A stretch of DNA of 64,000 nt from Gelidibacter sediminis. Lineage in GTDB: Bacteria > Bacteroidota > Bacteroidia > Flavobacteriales > Flavobacteriaceae. Under the pieces are notes generated by a model. It was given only the letters and a program-made list of their open reading frames with translations. It ran no database searches and had not been told where the DNA came from. The first letter of the stretch is position 1. Each line of letters begins with the position of its first letter. The stretch is taken from positions 1,178,001-1,242,000 of the forward strand of contig NZ_SOBW01000007.1 of NCBI RefSeq assembly GCF_004364975.1. The letters run 5' to 3'. A program made the position numbers and the translations under genes. Below are positions 9,365 through 17,831 of the stretch, one piece after another.

Positions 9365-10525
9365 CTAGCCTCTAAACAAAAAGAAGTCATCCTTCATATC
9401 TTCAATTTGTGCATCTTCATTGGTGATGATGTAATCTATGGCTTGAGAGGTAAACGCGTTACCTTTTTCAGTTAGCGAGACGATTTTATTATTGATAATT
9501 ATCATATTGTTTTTGAGCGCTAAATCTAAAACAGTTTCACTTTTAACTTTTTGCCAATTGATGTGTTCATTCAAATGGTTTACATGACGCTCCCGTTCTT
9601 CAGTATGGTTTTTAAGGTGAAGTAAAAAGGTGAGCAATGATACTTCAATACGTTGTTGCTTGTCACGATACATTACGGCAATAAGTCCTTTGCTAGGTGC
9701 CAAAAGATATACAAATAAAAACAGCACTCCAAGCATGGTCGTAATGGACCCTGCAATGGAGGCATCTAGCCAATGCGCCACCCAATATCCAGTAATGGCA
9801 CTAAATACGCCAAAAAACACGGCAAGTCCGAGCATTTTTTTCAAATCTGTGGTCAGCAAGTAGGCAGAGGCGGCAGGGGCAATCATTAAAGCAACGACTA
9901 ATATGGCACCAACGGCATCAAATGCACCTACGGTAGTAACTGATGATACGGTCATCAGTCCGTAATGCATAATTAAGGGAGAAAACCCCAACGAAGCAGA
10001 TAAACCTGGGTCAAAGGTGCTGATTTTTAATTCTTTGAAGAACGCGATCAACAGGCTGATGGTAATCATCAAAATAATTCCAATTACCCACAACGATTTT
10101 GGACCAATATCAGTACCGGCAACGGTTAGCCGATCAAAGGGCGCAAAGGCCAATTCTCCCAATAAAACAGCGTCAACATCTAAATGTACATCATTGGCGT
10201 TTTTAGCAATCATAATGACGCCAATACTGAATAAGGCAGGGAATACCAGTCCTATAGCAGTGTCCTCTTTAACGAGTCCTGTTTTCTGTATACGTTCCAC
10301 TAAAGCCACCGTAATAACACCGGTAAATGCGGCCAATAATATCAGCCACGGCGAGTTGAGGTCTTGCGTGATAAAAAAACCAACCACAATGCCTGGCAAA
10401 ATAGAATGACTTATGGCGTCACTGATCATGGCCATTTTACGAAGCACCAAAAAGGTTCCAGGTATAGCGCAAGCGATGGCTACCAAACTTGCAATGAGTT
10501 GTATTTCAAACTGGGCGCTATTCAT
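9365..10525 (-). CDS. Metal ABC transporter permease (ABC-3 family) with C-terminal winged-helix-like extension
   Basis: The start at 10525 (MNSAQFEIQL) is chosen because it overlaps the upstream permease stop by 8 bases (ATGAATAG), a typical translational-coupling junction; 10567 would overlap far more. Residues 1 to about 275 are a polytopic ABC-3 (TroC/ZnuB/MntB) permease, with the conserved MISDAISHSILPGI cytoplasmic loop and GAILVVALMIAPAA. Residues about 285-386 are a soluble extension with predicted helices, a strand pair and a KGNAFTS-type end resembling the wing of a DtxR/winged-helix domain. Typical members stop near 280 residues. It should pair with the other permease and the ATPase to import Mn2+ or Zn2+. 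Confidence 0.88.
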   Translation of the reverse strand: MNSAQFEIQLIASLVAIACAIPGTFLVLRKMAMISDAISHSILPGIVVGFFITQDLNSPWLILLAAFTGVITVALVERIQKTGLVKEDTAIGLVFPALFSIGVIMIAKNANDVHLDVDAVLLGELAFAPFDRLTVAGTDIGPKSLWVIGIILMITISLLIAFFKELKISTFDPGLSASLGFSPLIMHYGLMTVSSVTTVGAFDAVGAILVVALMIAPAASAYLLTTDLKKMLGLAVFFGVFSAITGYWVAHWLDASIAGSITTMLGVLFLFVYLLAPSKGLIAVMYRDKQQRIEVSLLTFLLHLKNHTEERERHVNHLNEHINWQKVKSETVLDLALKNNMIIINNKIVSLTEKGNAFTSQAIDYIITNEDAQIEDMKDDFFLFRG

Positions 10526-11645
10526 GCTTTTTGATATTTTGGTTGTAAAGGTTAGCTGCAGTTTCAAACCCTTCTTCAGTTAAGTACCACATAGTGCCAT
10601 CTATGGTCACATAATTTTTATCGACCAATTTTTGAAGTGTTTTCCGGGTAAAACCTTGAAAATTATTTAAAATTTTGATGGTATGCGGATGAGAAATATC
10701 ATCGTGCGTTTCTGCAATATGATACATAAACGACAAGGTTTTTTGAAGTTCTAAGTCTCGTCTATTGCTGATAAATCTTATTTGACGAAATAATAATCCA
10801 CGGCTAGGCGAGAAAATAAAGGAAAAGATTACAAATACGGAGGCTACCAATACAATGACGGGACCTGTCGACAAATTGTCCTGACTAGCGCTGATGGCGG
10901 TTCCAAAGACTCCAGAAAACGCCCCAAAAACAGCAGCCAGCACTACCATGGTGCTCAAATTGTTGGTCCATTGTCTAGCAGCTGCGGCAGGTGCTAATAA
11001 CATAGCACTCATGAGCACAACACCAACAGTCTGTAGTCCTAAAACAATAGCCAAGACAATAAATGTGGTGATGAGAATGTCGATAAATTTTGTATTAAAA
11101 CCGAGTGTTTTGGTATAATCGGCATCAAAAAGTAAAAGTTTAAATTCCTTCCAAAATAAGAACATGACCACCACACAAATGCCGGTAATAATAGCCATGA
11201 GCCATACGTCACTTTCGACAAGTGTAGCGGCTTGTCCGAATAGATATTTATCCAAACCTGCCTGATTGGCATTGGGTTGCTTTTGGATGAAGGTGAGTAA
11301 GAGCATTCCAAATCCAAAGAATAGAGAAAGGATTAAACCTAAGGCCGTATCTGACTTTAAATGCGTTTTATTAATAATGCCTCTAATCCAAAATGTACCG
11401 AGGAGTCCGCTGACCAAGGCACCAATCAATAATGTATTACTGTCTTTAGCGCCAGTTATCAAAAATGCCAAAGCAATTCCGGGCAGGGCTGCATGAGAGA
11501 TGGCATCGCCCAGTAAACTCTGTTTTCGGAGTACTGCAAAACTACCGAGCATACCTGTAACGGCCCCCAAAATGGCTGTGCCTAGCGTGATGGTGCGTAA
11601 TGTGTAATCACTGAAGACTAAAGAAAAGTACTCTTGTAAGTTCAT
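10518..11645 (-). CDS. Metal ABC transporter permease (ABC-3 family) with C-terminal winged-helix-like extension
   Basis: The start at 11645 (MNLQEYFSLV) is chosen because the longer frame from 11723 adds 26 polar residues encoded partly by a dispersed intergenic repeat. Residues 1 to about 285 are an ABC-3 permease (LLGDAISHAALPGI loop; VGVVLMSAMLLAPAA). Residues about 290-375 add a cytoplasmic module with helices and a final TIDGTMWYLTEEGFETA segment that looks like the beta-wing of a winged helix. The same layout occurs in the next permease, so the extension was present before, or copied with, the duplication. It lies 64 bases after the ATPase gene. Confidence 0.88.
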   Translation of the reverse strand: MNLQEYFSLVFSDYTLRTITLGTAILGAVTGMLGSFAVLRKQSLLGDAISHAALPGIALAFLITGAKDSNTLLIGALVSGLLGTFWIRGIINKTHLKSDTALGLILSLFFGFGMLLLTFIQKQPNANQAGLDKYLFGQAATLVESDVWLMAIITGICVVVMFLFWKEFKLLLFDADYTKTLGFNTKFIDILITTFIVLAIVLGLQTVGVVLMSAMLLAPAAAARQWTNNLSTMVVLAAVFGAFSGVFGTAISASQDNLSTGPVIVLVASVFVIFSFIFSPSRGLLFRQIRFISNRRDLELQKTLSFMYHIAETHDDISHPHTIKILNNFQGFTRKTLQKLVDKNYVTIDGTMWYLTEEGFETAANLYNQNIKKHE

Positions 11646-11709
11646 AATCTGTTCTTGCTTATGCGGGAATCTTAGGTTTTTTTCCTGAGATGGACTGCTA
11701 ACTGCCAAC

Positions 11710-12477
11710 TCATTTCTGTACACTTACTTTATAATTAATACCATAAGTTTTGGTTAAATTATCGTCATTATAAATATCCATAACGGGACCAGTGGCAATT
11801 TTTTTTACGTTTAAAAAGGTTACCCAATCAAAATATTCTGGAACTGTCTGTAGATCATGATGGACCACGACCACGGTTTTTCCCGCTTTACGTAACTCCT
11901 TTAAAATATTGATAATGGCTATTTCAGTTGTGGCATCCACTCCTTGGAAAGGCTCATCCATAAAATAGATGGAAGCCTCCTGTACTAATGCTCTTGCCAA
12001 AAAGATACGTTGCTGTTGCCCACCGGAAAGTTGACTGATTTGCCTGCTCTTAAACGCGAGCATGCCTACTTTCTCTAGTGCTTCCAAGGCTGCTTTCTTT
12101 TCGTTCACACCCGGACGTTTAATCCACCCCAAGCTTCCATAGGTGCCCATCATGACCACGTCTAATGCGGTGGTCGGAAAATCCCAATCCACACTCCCTT
12201 TTTGAGGCACGTAGGCCACCAACGACCGTTGTTTGTGATAGGGTTTACCGTAAATACTAACACTGCCTGCAATGGGTTTGAGAATGCCTAAAATGGCTTT
12301 GATTAAAGTGGACTTGCCAGCGCCATTAGGCCCGACGATTGCCATTAAAACACCTTCAGGAATCTCGAGGTCAATATCCCAAAGTACAGGCTTGTAGTTA
12401 TAGGCCACTGTTAAATCGTCAACCTTAACGGCTAAATTGCCTTTATTGAGCGCATGTTCATCTGTATGGGTATCCAT
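11710..12477 (-). CDS. Metal ABC transporter ATP-binding protein (TroB/ZnuC/MntB type)
   Basis: A 255-residue ABC ATPase. Walker A is GPNGAGKS (49-56), the Q-loop lies in [12 protein letters not shown], the signature is LSGGQQQR (150-157), Walker B is IYFMDEP with catalytic Glu175, and the switch His is H207 in VVHHDL. The VPQ-SVDWDFP motif is characteristic of the Mn/Zn/Fe chelate group of ABC-3 transporters. It energises import through the two permeases that follow. Ninety-one bases separate it from the binding-protein gene upstream, leaving room for an internal promoter or mRNA processing site, but no clear TAnnTTTG box is visible there. Confidence 0.93.
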   Translation of the reverse strand: MDTHTDEHALNKGNLAVKVDDLTVAYNYKPVLWDIDLEIPEGVLMAIVGPNGAGKSTLIKAILGILKPIAGSVSIYGKPYHKQRSLVAYVPQKGSVDWDFPTTALDVVMMGTYGSLGWIKRPGVNEKKAALEALEKVGMLAFKSRQISQLSGGQQQRIFLARALVQEASIYFMDEPFQGVDATTEIAIINILKELRKAGKTVVVVHHDLQTVPEYFDWVTFLNVKKIATGPVMDIYNDDNLTKTYGINYKVSVQK

Positions 12478-12568
12478 TAGTATTGGGTTTTAATCACTTT
12501 AATTTATTCTAGTGCTCAAGGGATGCGACACGTGAAATATTAGGTTATGATGGTCGCAACATTGTAGG

Positions 12569-13480
12569 TTATTGCAATGCCTTTACAATGGTATTGACGT
12601 TATGTTTAAACATCCCAATGTAAGTGCCTTCCGGAGTACCTCTTGTGCCTAAAGCATCCGAAAATAGTGTCCCTCCAATTTCCACATGATGGTTTTTGGA
12701 GTTTACAGCGGCCTGAAGTGCTTCAATGGTGCGTCTCGGAACTGAACTTTCTACAAAAATGGCTTTGATGTTTTTTTTAATGATAAAGCTTGCTAAGTTT
12801 TGGACATCTTGAACGCCAGCTTCAGTTGCTGTTGATAAACCTTGGAGGCCAACAACTTCAAAGCCGTAAGCCTTGCCAAAATAATTAAACGCGTCGTGGG
12901 CAGTGACCAGAATGCGTTTCTCCTTAGGCAAGGTTTCGATAGTTGCCCTGATTTCGGCATCTAGGGCTCCTAATTGTTCCAAATAATTTTTGCCGTTTTC
13001 TTCAAAAACAGCGGTATTACCAGGATCTGCTTCTGATAACTTTTCTACAACAAACGCGGTAATGAGCTCCCAATTATGTACATCAAACCAAATATGTGGG
13101 TCATAATTTGATGCAAAATATTCTGAGCCAATTAATGTTTTTGGATCCAATGCATCCGATACAGCAATGGTTTGTAAGTTTTGGCTTTGCATTTTCTCAA
13201 AAACCTCTACGAGTTTCCCTTCCAAATGTAAGCCTCCGTAAAAAATCAAATCGGCACTGACTAACTTAGAGACATCACCTTCACTAGCTTTGTAGAGATG
13301 TGGGTCCACACCAGTACCCATTAATCCCTGAATGTTCAGTTTGTCGCCTCCTATTTGTGTGACCAAATCTGTAATTAAGGTAGTTGTGGTGACAACGTTG
13401 AGGTTGCCATTATTATTTTGATCATTTTTACAACTGAAAATCAAGCTTATAAAAATCGTTATTAGTAGTATATTTTTCAT
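12569..13480 (-). CDS. Metal-binding lipoprotein of ABC transporter (TroA/ZnuA-like, cluster A-I)
   Basis: A 303-residue lipoprotein (LIFSC, Cys17). The four likely metal ligands are H61 (DPHLY), H129 (DPHIWFD), H195 (TAHDAFNYF) and D275 (FSDALG). A His at the third position is the TroA/ZnuA pattern; the Mn-specific PsaA/MntC type usually has Glu there. There is no His-rich loop of the enterobacterial ZnuA kind. So zinc or mixed Zn/Mn use is more likely than Mn alone, although the neighbouring regulator resembles MntR. The start overlaps the stop of the upstream outer-membrane protein gene by 4 bases (ATGA), so the two are coupled. Confidence 0.9.
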   Translation of the reverse strand: MKNILLITIFISLIFSCKNDQNNNGNLNVVTTTTLITDLVTQIGGDKLNIQGLMGTGVDPHLYKASEGDVSKLVSADLIFYGGLHLEGKLVEVFEKMQSQNLQTIAVSDALDPKTLIGSEYFASNYDPHIWFDVHNWELITAFVVEKLSEADPGNTAVFEENGKNYLEQLGALDAEIRATIETLPKEKRILVTAHDAFNYFGKAYGFEVVGLQGLSTATEAGVQDVQNLASFIIKKNIKAIFVESSVPRRTIEALQAAVNSKNHHVEIGGTLFSDALGTRGTPEGTYIGMFKHNVNTIVKALQ

Positions 13481-14277
13481 TTGGTATGCTTTTTTGTTGG
13501 GATTCTATAACTGGCGCCTGCACTTAGCAATATATCTTGTCCTTTGGTTATGCTACTTCCAACTGACGCATCGAGCTGTAGATTGTCAGAAATTAAATAC
13601 GTTAATCCTGCATCCCAAAAATGGTTTGCTATATGATGTTCTTGGATATCACCATATAGCTCAGTATAAACCCCAAATTGATTGGTAATTTCAAATCCAT
13701 ACGCAATCGTATAAATATAGGCGATTTCAGGGGAATCATGTTTCCACGCTGCCCCAATATTGTAGCCTATGCTTGATTTATCATTTAAGGTATGATTAAA
13801 CGCAAAAGTAACATCTGCGCCAGTTGTTTCTGGTTTGTAATCTGTACTCGCCATAAACGGAAGGTGTAAGTGACCCAAAAAGCCGATTTCAGGAATCCAT
13901 CCGTTTGCTTGTACAATGGTTGTTTTAAAACCTACAAGAAGAGGATGGAAGCCGCTAGAAATGTCTTTAAACTGGTTTGCATTGCTGCCAATGCTCTCCT
14001 CTGCAAAATTGCAACCGACTCGCAATTCTAAATTACGGATTATCCCGTAGCGAAGTAGTGTTGTGTTGTATGTAAAAGTCTCCCTTTTAATGCTGTTTTC
14101 TTCATAGGACTCATAAAAGCTGCCCGTTTCTATTTGGAGCATACCTTTAGTTATTGCTGTTGGAGATTCGGTGGCATCTGGACGGTCAGTTATTAAAGGC
14201 TCTGTAAACACGTTCTCCTGTGCAACTGTAGCCTCATTGCCCATTCCAATGGATAGAATGAAAATTAATTTTTTCAT
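13477..14277 (-). CDS. Putative outer-membrane beta-barrel transporter (MetA-pathway/phenol-degradation-like family)
   Basis: A 266-residue protein with a short signal peptide and the motif ITDRPDATESPTA near the mature N-terminus, which is typical of a beta-barrel family named after a phenol-degradation protein but found in many metal and solute loci. Alternating hydrophobic strands (LRYGIIRNLELRVG, FGVYTELYGD) fit a small outer-membrane barrel. It is the first gene of the metal ABC operon and is translationally coupled to the binding lipoprotein, so it may carry metal, or a metal chelate, across the outer membrane; this role is inferred only from position. Its start codon lies inside a DtxR-type operator-like sequence. 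Confidence 0.72.
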   Translation of the reverse strand: MKKLIFILSIGMGNEATVAQENVFTEPLITDRPDATESPTAITKGMLQIETGSFYESYEENSIKRETFTYNTTLLRYGIIRNLELRVGCNFAEESIGSNANQFKDISSGFHPLLVGFKTTIVQANGWIPEIGFLGHLHLPFMASTDYKPETTGADVTFAFNHTLNDKSSIGYNIGAAWKHDSPEIAYIYTIAYGFEITNQFGVYTELYGDIQEHHIANHFWDAGLTYLISDNLQLDASVGSSITKGQDILLSAGASYRIPTKKHTK

Positions 14278-14294
14278 AAGTCTAAATATAAGTT
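14276..14294 (-). promoter_or_regulatory. Operator-like site over the start codon of the metal operon
   Basis: The plus-strand sequence ATAAGTCTAAATATAAGTT matches 18 of 19 bases of a sequence 147 bases away next to the divergent DtxR-family gene. Read on the minus strand, TTTAGACTTAT runs into the ATG. A regulator bound here would block transcription start or elongation of the ABC operon. Assigned as a DtxR/MntR operator by repeat and position, not by experiment. Confidence 0.55.
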
Positions 14295-14417
14295 ACGAAT
14301 GTACTAAAAAAAATTAAATCTAGGTGAGATGGAGTAATAAAGTGAGTATTTGTCAGATTTTAAGCTTTACAGGAGCGCATTAATTTTAACAAATCCTGGC
14401 TTATAACTTTATTGTTG

Positions 14418-14433
14418 TTTAGATAAGTCTAAA
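14418..14433. promoter_or_regulatory. Palindromic DtxR/MntR-like operator upstream of the regulator gene
   Basis: TTTAGATAAGTCTAAA has perfect 6-base arms (TTTAGA and TCTAAA) around TAAG. The layout resembles the DtxR/IdeR box core TTAGGTTAGCCTAA. It lies about 50 bases before the regulator start and overlaps the longer repeat at 14423-14441, so it could serve autoregulation and the divergent operon together. Confidence 0.6.
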
Positions 14434-14457
14434 AATAAGTTCACCATTATATATTCT

Positions 14458-14465
14458 TATATTTG
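14458..14465 (+). promoter_or_regulatory. Possible -7 box (TATATTTG) of the DtxR-family gene
   Basis: TATATTTG matches the Bacteroidota -7 consensus TAnnTTTG. No good TTG lies 19-20 bases upstream (the nearest similar triplet is TTC at 14440), so the promoter is incomplete or activator-dependent. The gene starts 18 bases downstream. Confidence 0.4.
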
Positions 14466-14482
14466 TTTGAGATAAGAAAACC

Positions 14483-15139
14483 ATGATTACACTCACTGAA
14501 GAAAATTATATAAAGGCGATTTTTCATCTGGGCAACCAAGGCTCAGTAACTGTAAGTACAAATGCTCTTGCAGAAGCGATGAATACAAAAGCCTCATCTG
14601 CCACTGATATGATTAAAAAATTGGCGGAAAAAAATTATGCCAATTATAAAAAGTATCAAGGTGTTAGTCTCACTGCTGATGGGAAAAGAGTGGCGGTAAA
14701 TATTATCAGGAAGCATCGTCTATGGGAAGTGTTTTTAGTGGATAAACTCAACTTTACCTGGGACCAAGTTCACGATGTTGCGGAACAATTAGAGCATATC
14801 AAATCTCAGAAACTTATTGATGAGCTCGATGCTTTTTTAGATTTCCCCACCCATGATCCTCATGGCGACCCTATTCCGGATAAACATGGGAAGTTTGAGC
14901 ACGTAGAAAAAACAAGCCTCTCCAATGCGAAGGAGGGAGTCAACTATATTTGTGTGGGTGTCAATGATAGTTCTGTGGATTTTCTCAAATATTTGAATAA
15001 CAATGCCATTGCGCTTGGTACCGTCATAAAAGTGTTACACAAAGAACCTTTTGACCATTCCATTAAGATTGCTATTGAGGGTCGGGAACTTATGGTGTCT
15101 CAAATTGTAGGAAAGAACTTGTTTCTAAAAGAAAATTAA
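14483..15139 (+). CDS. DtxR/MntR-family metal-dependent transcriptional regulator
   Basis: A 218-residue regulator. An N-terminal winged helix (about 1-65, starting LTEENYIKAIFHL and containing TKASSATDMIKKLAEK as the recognition region) is followed by the helical dimerisation and metal-binding domain (about 66-140, with the conserved HRLWEVFL and a DHVAEQLEH-like segment VHDVAEQLEHI) and a C-terminal FeoA/SH3-like domain (about 150-215). Family members bind Mn2+ or Fe2+ and repress uptake genes when metal is plentiful. It is divergent from the metal ABC operon and shares operator-like repeats with it, so it almost certainly controls that operon. The FeoA domain makes it longer than MntR of Bacillus. 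Confidence 0.92.
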   Translation: MITLTEENYIKAIFHLGNQGSVTVSTNALAEAMNTKASSATDMIKKLAEKNYANYKKYQGVSLTADGKRVAVNIIRKHRLWEVFLVDKLNFTWDQVHDVAEQLEHIKSQKLIDELDAFLDFPTHDPHGDPIPDKHGKFEHVEKTSLSNAKEGVNYICVGVNDSSVDFLKYLNNNAIALGTVIKVLHKEPFDHSIKIAIEGRELMVSQIVGKNLFLKEN

Positions 15140-15165
15140 GTCGGGAATTGTCATTATAGCGGAGT

Positions 15166-15190
15166 TGTCATTCCGACGCAAGGAGAAATC
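15166..15190. repeat. Dispersed intergenic repeat fragment
   Basis: A stretch containing GTCATTCCGACGCAAGGAG lies between the regulator and the Feo genes. Sequences of this form recur between genes in many flavobacterial genomes; only one copy is seen in this window, so it is recognised by recall and not by comparison here. Confidence 0.4.
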
Positions 15191-15300
15191 ACATTATATA
15201 TTTTAAAGGTCTAACCGCAATGCTGTTAAATTATCACTCCATAAACAACCAATTACACATAACTGCCATAATAGGCAAGGAATAACAATGTGCCAACCAT

Positions 15301-15441
15301 TTAATGGCATTTATCGCAATCATGCGCATCATTAAACGCTTTCTTGGTTCTTGCTTTTTTCCAAAAGAATTTCTTAATAAGGAAGCTTAATGCAAGTGCA
15401 AGTGCTATAAGGGCCAATATGGTTTGAATTGTGTCGTTCAT
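15301..15441 (-). CDS. FeoB-associated small Cys-containing membrane protein
   Basis: A 46-residue reading frame starting MNDTIQTILALIAL and ending with CDKCH. One transmembrane helix (about residues 5-22) is followed by a basic stretch (KKFFWKKARTKK) and a C-terminal CxxCH motif. This matches the small single-pass proteins found after feoB in many bacteria (FeoB-associated Cys-rich membrane protein family), thought to assist Fe2+ uptake, perhaps in the role of FeoC. It lies 57 bases after the feoB stop on the same strand, fitting a feoA-feoB-small-gene operon. Confidence comes from position, topology and motif together. Confidence 0.78.
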   Translation of the reverse strand: MNDTIQTILALIALALALSFLIKKFFWKKARTKKAFNDAHDCDKCH

Positions 15442-15477
15442 GTGCTGTCTTCTTGTTTAATACAATGCGAATTCTTT

Positions 15478-15494
15478 TAGCAGTTAGCAGTTAG
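15478..15494. repeat. Short repeat of the CTGCTAACTG family
   Basis: TTAGCAGTTAGCAGTTAG, immediately after the feoB stop, is a tandem of a 7-base unit (TTAGCAG). The same unit in the form ACTGCTAACTGCCAACT lies at 11693-11709, and many copies of ACTGCCAACTGAA lie at 62697-62788. Confidence 0.55.
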
Positions 15495-15498
15495 AATT

Positions 15499-17598
15499 CT
15501 ACTTTAAAAGTTGGAAGGCTATCAATGCTATTATATACGCAAAACCACTCATAATTACAAGTTGTAGCAGTGGCCATTTCCACGAATTTGTTTCGCGCTG
15601 TACAATGGCAAGTGTACTCATACATTGCATGGCAAAGGCATAAAATAGGAGCAGCGAAATTCCTGAAGCAAACGTAAATAAAGGCCCGCCTAAAATAGGG
15701 TTCACCTCTCCTGCCATCCTGTTTTTAATTGTTTCTTCATCATCACTTCCAACGCTATATATGGTAGCCAAGGTGCCTACAAACACTTCGCGCGCAGCAA
15801 ATGAGCTGACCAAAGCAATCCCAATTTTCCAATCATAACCCAATGGCCTGATAGCAGGTTCAATAGCGTGACCTGTAATTCCTAAGAACGAATGTTCTAA
15901 CTTTTGAGATGCTATATGTTCATGCAATTCATCATCTGTCAGATTTTGACCAGCATATTCTGTTTTGACAATTTCTTCAGCGTTATTGAACCCCTCCCCA
16001 GGACCGTAAGAGGCTAAAAACCATAGAATGATTGAAATTGCCAAGATAATTTTACCCGCTCCAAAAACAAATGATTTGGTCTTTTCAATCACTGTCAACA
16101 CCACGTTCTTTAATAATGGCAACTTATAATTAGGCATTTCTACCACAAAAAAGGTTTTACTTTTAATCTTCAGAATTTTATTTAATACCATTGCTGATAC
16201 TAAAGCGGCTCCAAAACCTATTAAATACAGCAACATTAGGGTTAAAGCTTGGTAACCTAATCCGAAAAATCGACCCTCTGGAATGACTAATGATATGATA
16301 ATGAGATATACTGGTAAACGCGCAGAACAAGTAGTAAACGGGGTTACTAATATAGTAATGAGGCGTTCTTTCCAACTTTCGATATTTCGAGTGGCCATAA
16401 TAGCGGGAATAGCACAAGCTGTTCCTGAGATTAAAGGCACCACACTTTTTCCACTTAAGCCGAAACGACGCATACCGCGGTCCATTAAAAACACTACTCG
16501 GCTCATGTAGCCACTTTCTTCAAGTACTGAAATAAACAGAAATAAAAATGCAATTTGAGGAATAAATATTACAATTCCTCCAAGGCCAGGTATGATGCCT
16601 TCTGCCAACAAACTGGTAAAGGCTCCAGCGGGCAAGGCATTTTTTGTCCATTCACTTAAGGAAGCAAAGGATGTGTCAATAAAATCCATAGGGACGCTAG
16701 ACCAATCATAAATGGCTTGAAATATTGTTAATAAAATAAGGAGAAAAATGACATATCCCCAAATTTTATGGGTTAAAATACGGTCCAATTTAATACGAAG
16801 ATCCTTGGCTGTATTAAGATCGATAGTTTGGCCTTTTTTAAGCGTATTGTTTATAAATTGATAGCGTTTGATGGTTTCCTTTTGTTGCAGTCGCTTTAAA
16901 TCGGCTTTTGATTTTGTTTTAAAATCAGCAACCGCATCAATTTCATTTCTATCCGTCTTGCCAAAATTAACATCTTGGGTAATAACTAGCCACAATTTAT
17001 ACAACAATTGATTAGGAAAAGCTTTGCGCAAATTGTCAAAATACTCCCTATCAATTTCAGATGCATTCATACATGGCGTAATCGACAAATCTTTATAATT
17101 TGAAATCAATTCCTTCAATTCAGCAATCCCGTTTTTTTTACGAGTACTTACAAGCGCAATTTTTGTGTTGAGCTGTGCTTCCAAATACGGAATATCCAAT
17201 GAAATTCCCTTATAACTCATACGGTCAGCCATATTAATGACCAATATGGTAGGGATTTCTAAATCTTTAATTTGGGTAAAAAGCAGCAAATTTCGTTTCA
17301 GATTCTCCACATCACTCACCACTACGGCAACATCCGGAAAATCTTTGTCATTTTTATTCAGTAACAACTCAATTACCACGTTCTCGTCTAAAGACGAGGC
17401 GTTTAGGCTATAGGTGCCGGGCAAATCAATAATGTGCGCTTTTACGCCACGAGGCAATTTGCAAATCCCTTCCTTTTTTTCAACAGTAATACCAGGGTAA
17501 TTGCCCACTTTTTGATTTAATCCCGTAAGGGCATTAAATACGGAAGTTTTACCTGTATTGGGATTTCCTATTAAGGCAACATTAATTTGTTTACTCAT
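15499..17598 (-). CDS. feoB: Ferrous iron transport protein B (GTPase permease)
   Basis: A 699-residue protein of usual length for FeoB. The N-terminal G domain has G1 GNPNTGKT (11-18), G3 DLPG (58-61) and G4 NMAD (122-125), followed by a helical GDI-like spacer. The C-terminal membrane part has two Gate repeats (PLISGTACAIPAIMATRN; AREVFVGTLATI) and about 8-10 helices. It imports Fe2+ across the inner membrane, gated by GTP hydrolysis. Its ATG directly abuts the feoA stop, so translation is coupled. A small CxxCH membrane protein follows. Confidence 0.97.
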   Translation of the reverse strand: MSKQINVALIGNPNTGKTSVFNALTGLNQKVGNYPGITVEKKEGICKLPRGVKAHIIDLPGTYSLNASSLDENVVIELLLNKNDKDFPDVAVVVSDVENLKRNLLLFTQIKDLEIPTILVINMADRMSYKGISLDIPYLEAQLNTKIALVSTRKKNGIAELKELISNYKDLSITPCMNASEIDREYFDNLRKAFPNQLLYKLWLVITQDVNFGKTDRNEIDAVADFKTKSKADLKRLQQKETIKRYQFINNTLKKGQTIDLNTAKDLRIKLDRILTHKIWGYVIFLLILLTIFQAIYDWSSVPMDFIDTSFASLSEWTKNALPAGAFTSLLAEGIIPGLGGIVIFIPQIAFLFLFISVLEESGYMSRVVFLMDRGMRRFGLSGKSVVPLISGTACAIPAIMATRNIESWKERLITILVTPFTTCSARLPVYLIIISLVIPEGRFFGLGYQALTLMLLYLIGFGAALVSAMVLNKILKIKSKTFFVVEMPNYKLPLLKNVVLTVIEKTKSFVFGAGKIILAISIILWFLASYGPGEGFNNAEEIVKTEYAGQNLTDDELHEHIASQKLEHSFLGITGHAIEPAIRPLGYDWKIGIALVSSFAAREVFVGTLATIYSVGSDDEETIKNRMAGEVNPILGGPLFTFASGISLLLFYAFAMQCMSTLAIVQRETNSWKWPLLQLVIMSGFAYIIALIAFQLLK

Positions 17599-17826
17599 TT
17601 ATAAGATATCTATTAATATGTGAAGTGCAGTTTCTTTACGGATGGCTAAATGAGTACCATTGATGTTAAGATACATGGGATCGGAAAAGTGTGCAACTTG
17701 TACAAGTTCTACATAATTACCTGGTAAACACCCCATTTCTAAAAGTTTTAGAGGAATGTAAATAGATGAAACGTCTGTAATGATACCGCGTTGCCCTCTC
17801 TTTAGATGTGCGACTGTTACTTGCAA
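17599..17826 (-). CDS. feoA: Ferrous iron transport protein A
   Basis: A 75-residue SH3-like FeoA protein. The LKRGQRGIITDVS start and LKLLEMGCLPGNYVELVQ centre are the family pattern; LAIRKETALHI ends the barrel. FeoA is cytoplasmic and binds FeoB to support its GTPase and transport activity. The first gene of the Feo operon, preceded by a good Bacteroidota promoter. Confidence 0.95.
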   Translation of the reverse strand: MQVTVAHLKRGQRGIITDVSSIYIPLKLLEMGCLPGNYVELVQVAHFSDPMYLNINGTHLAIRKETALHILIDIL

Positions 17827-17831
17827 GCTTA

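Noticed and set aside
10017-10409. 130-codon frame on the plus strand
   Set aside because: It lies wholly opposite the metal permease gene, whose protein is clearly conserved; no protein-like features were seen.
11646-11723. Longer N-terminus of the first permease
   Set aside because: The added residues are encoded partly by a dispersed repeat next to the ATPase stop and do not resemble the family N-terminus.
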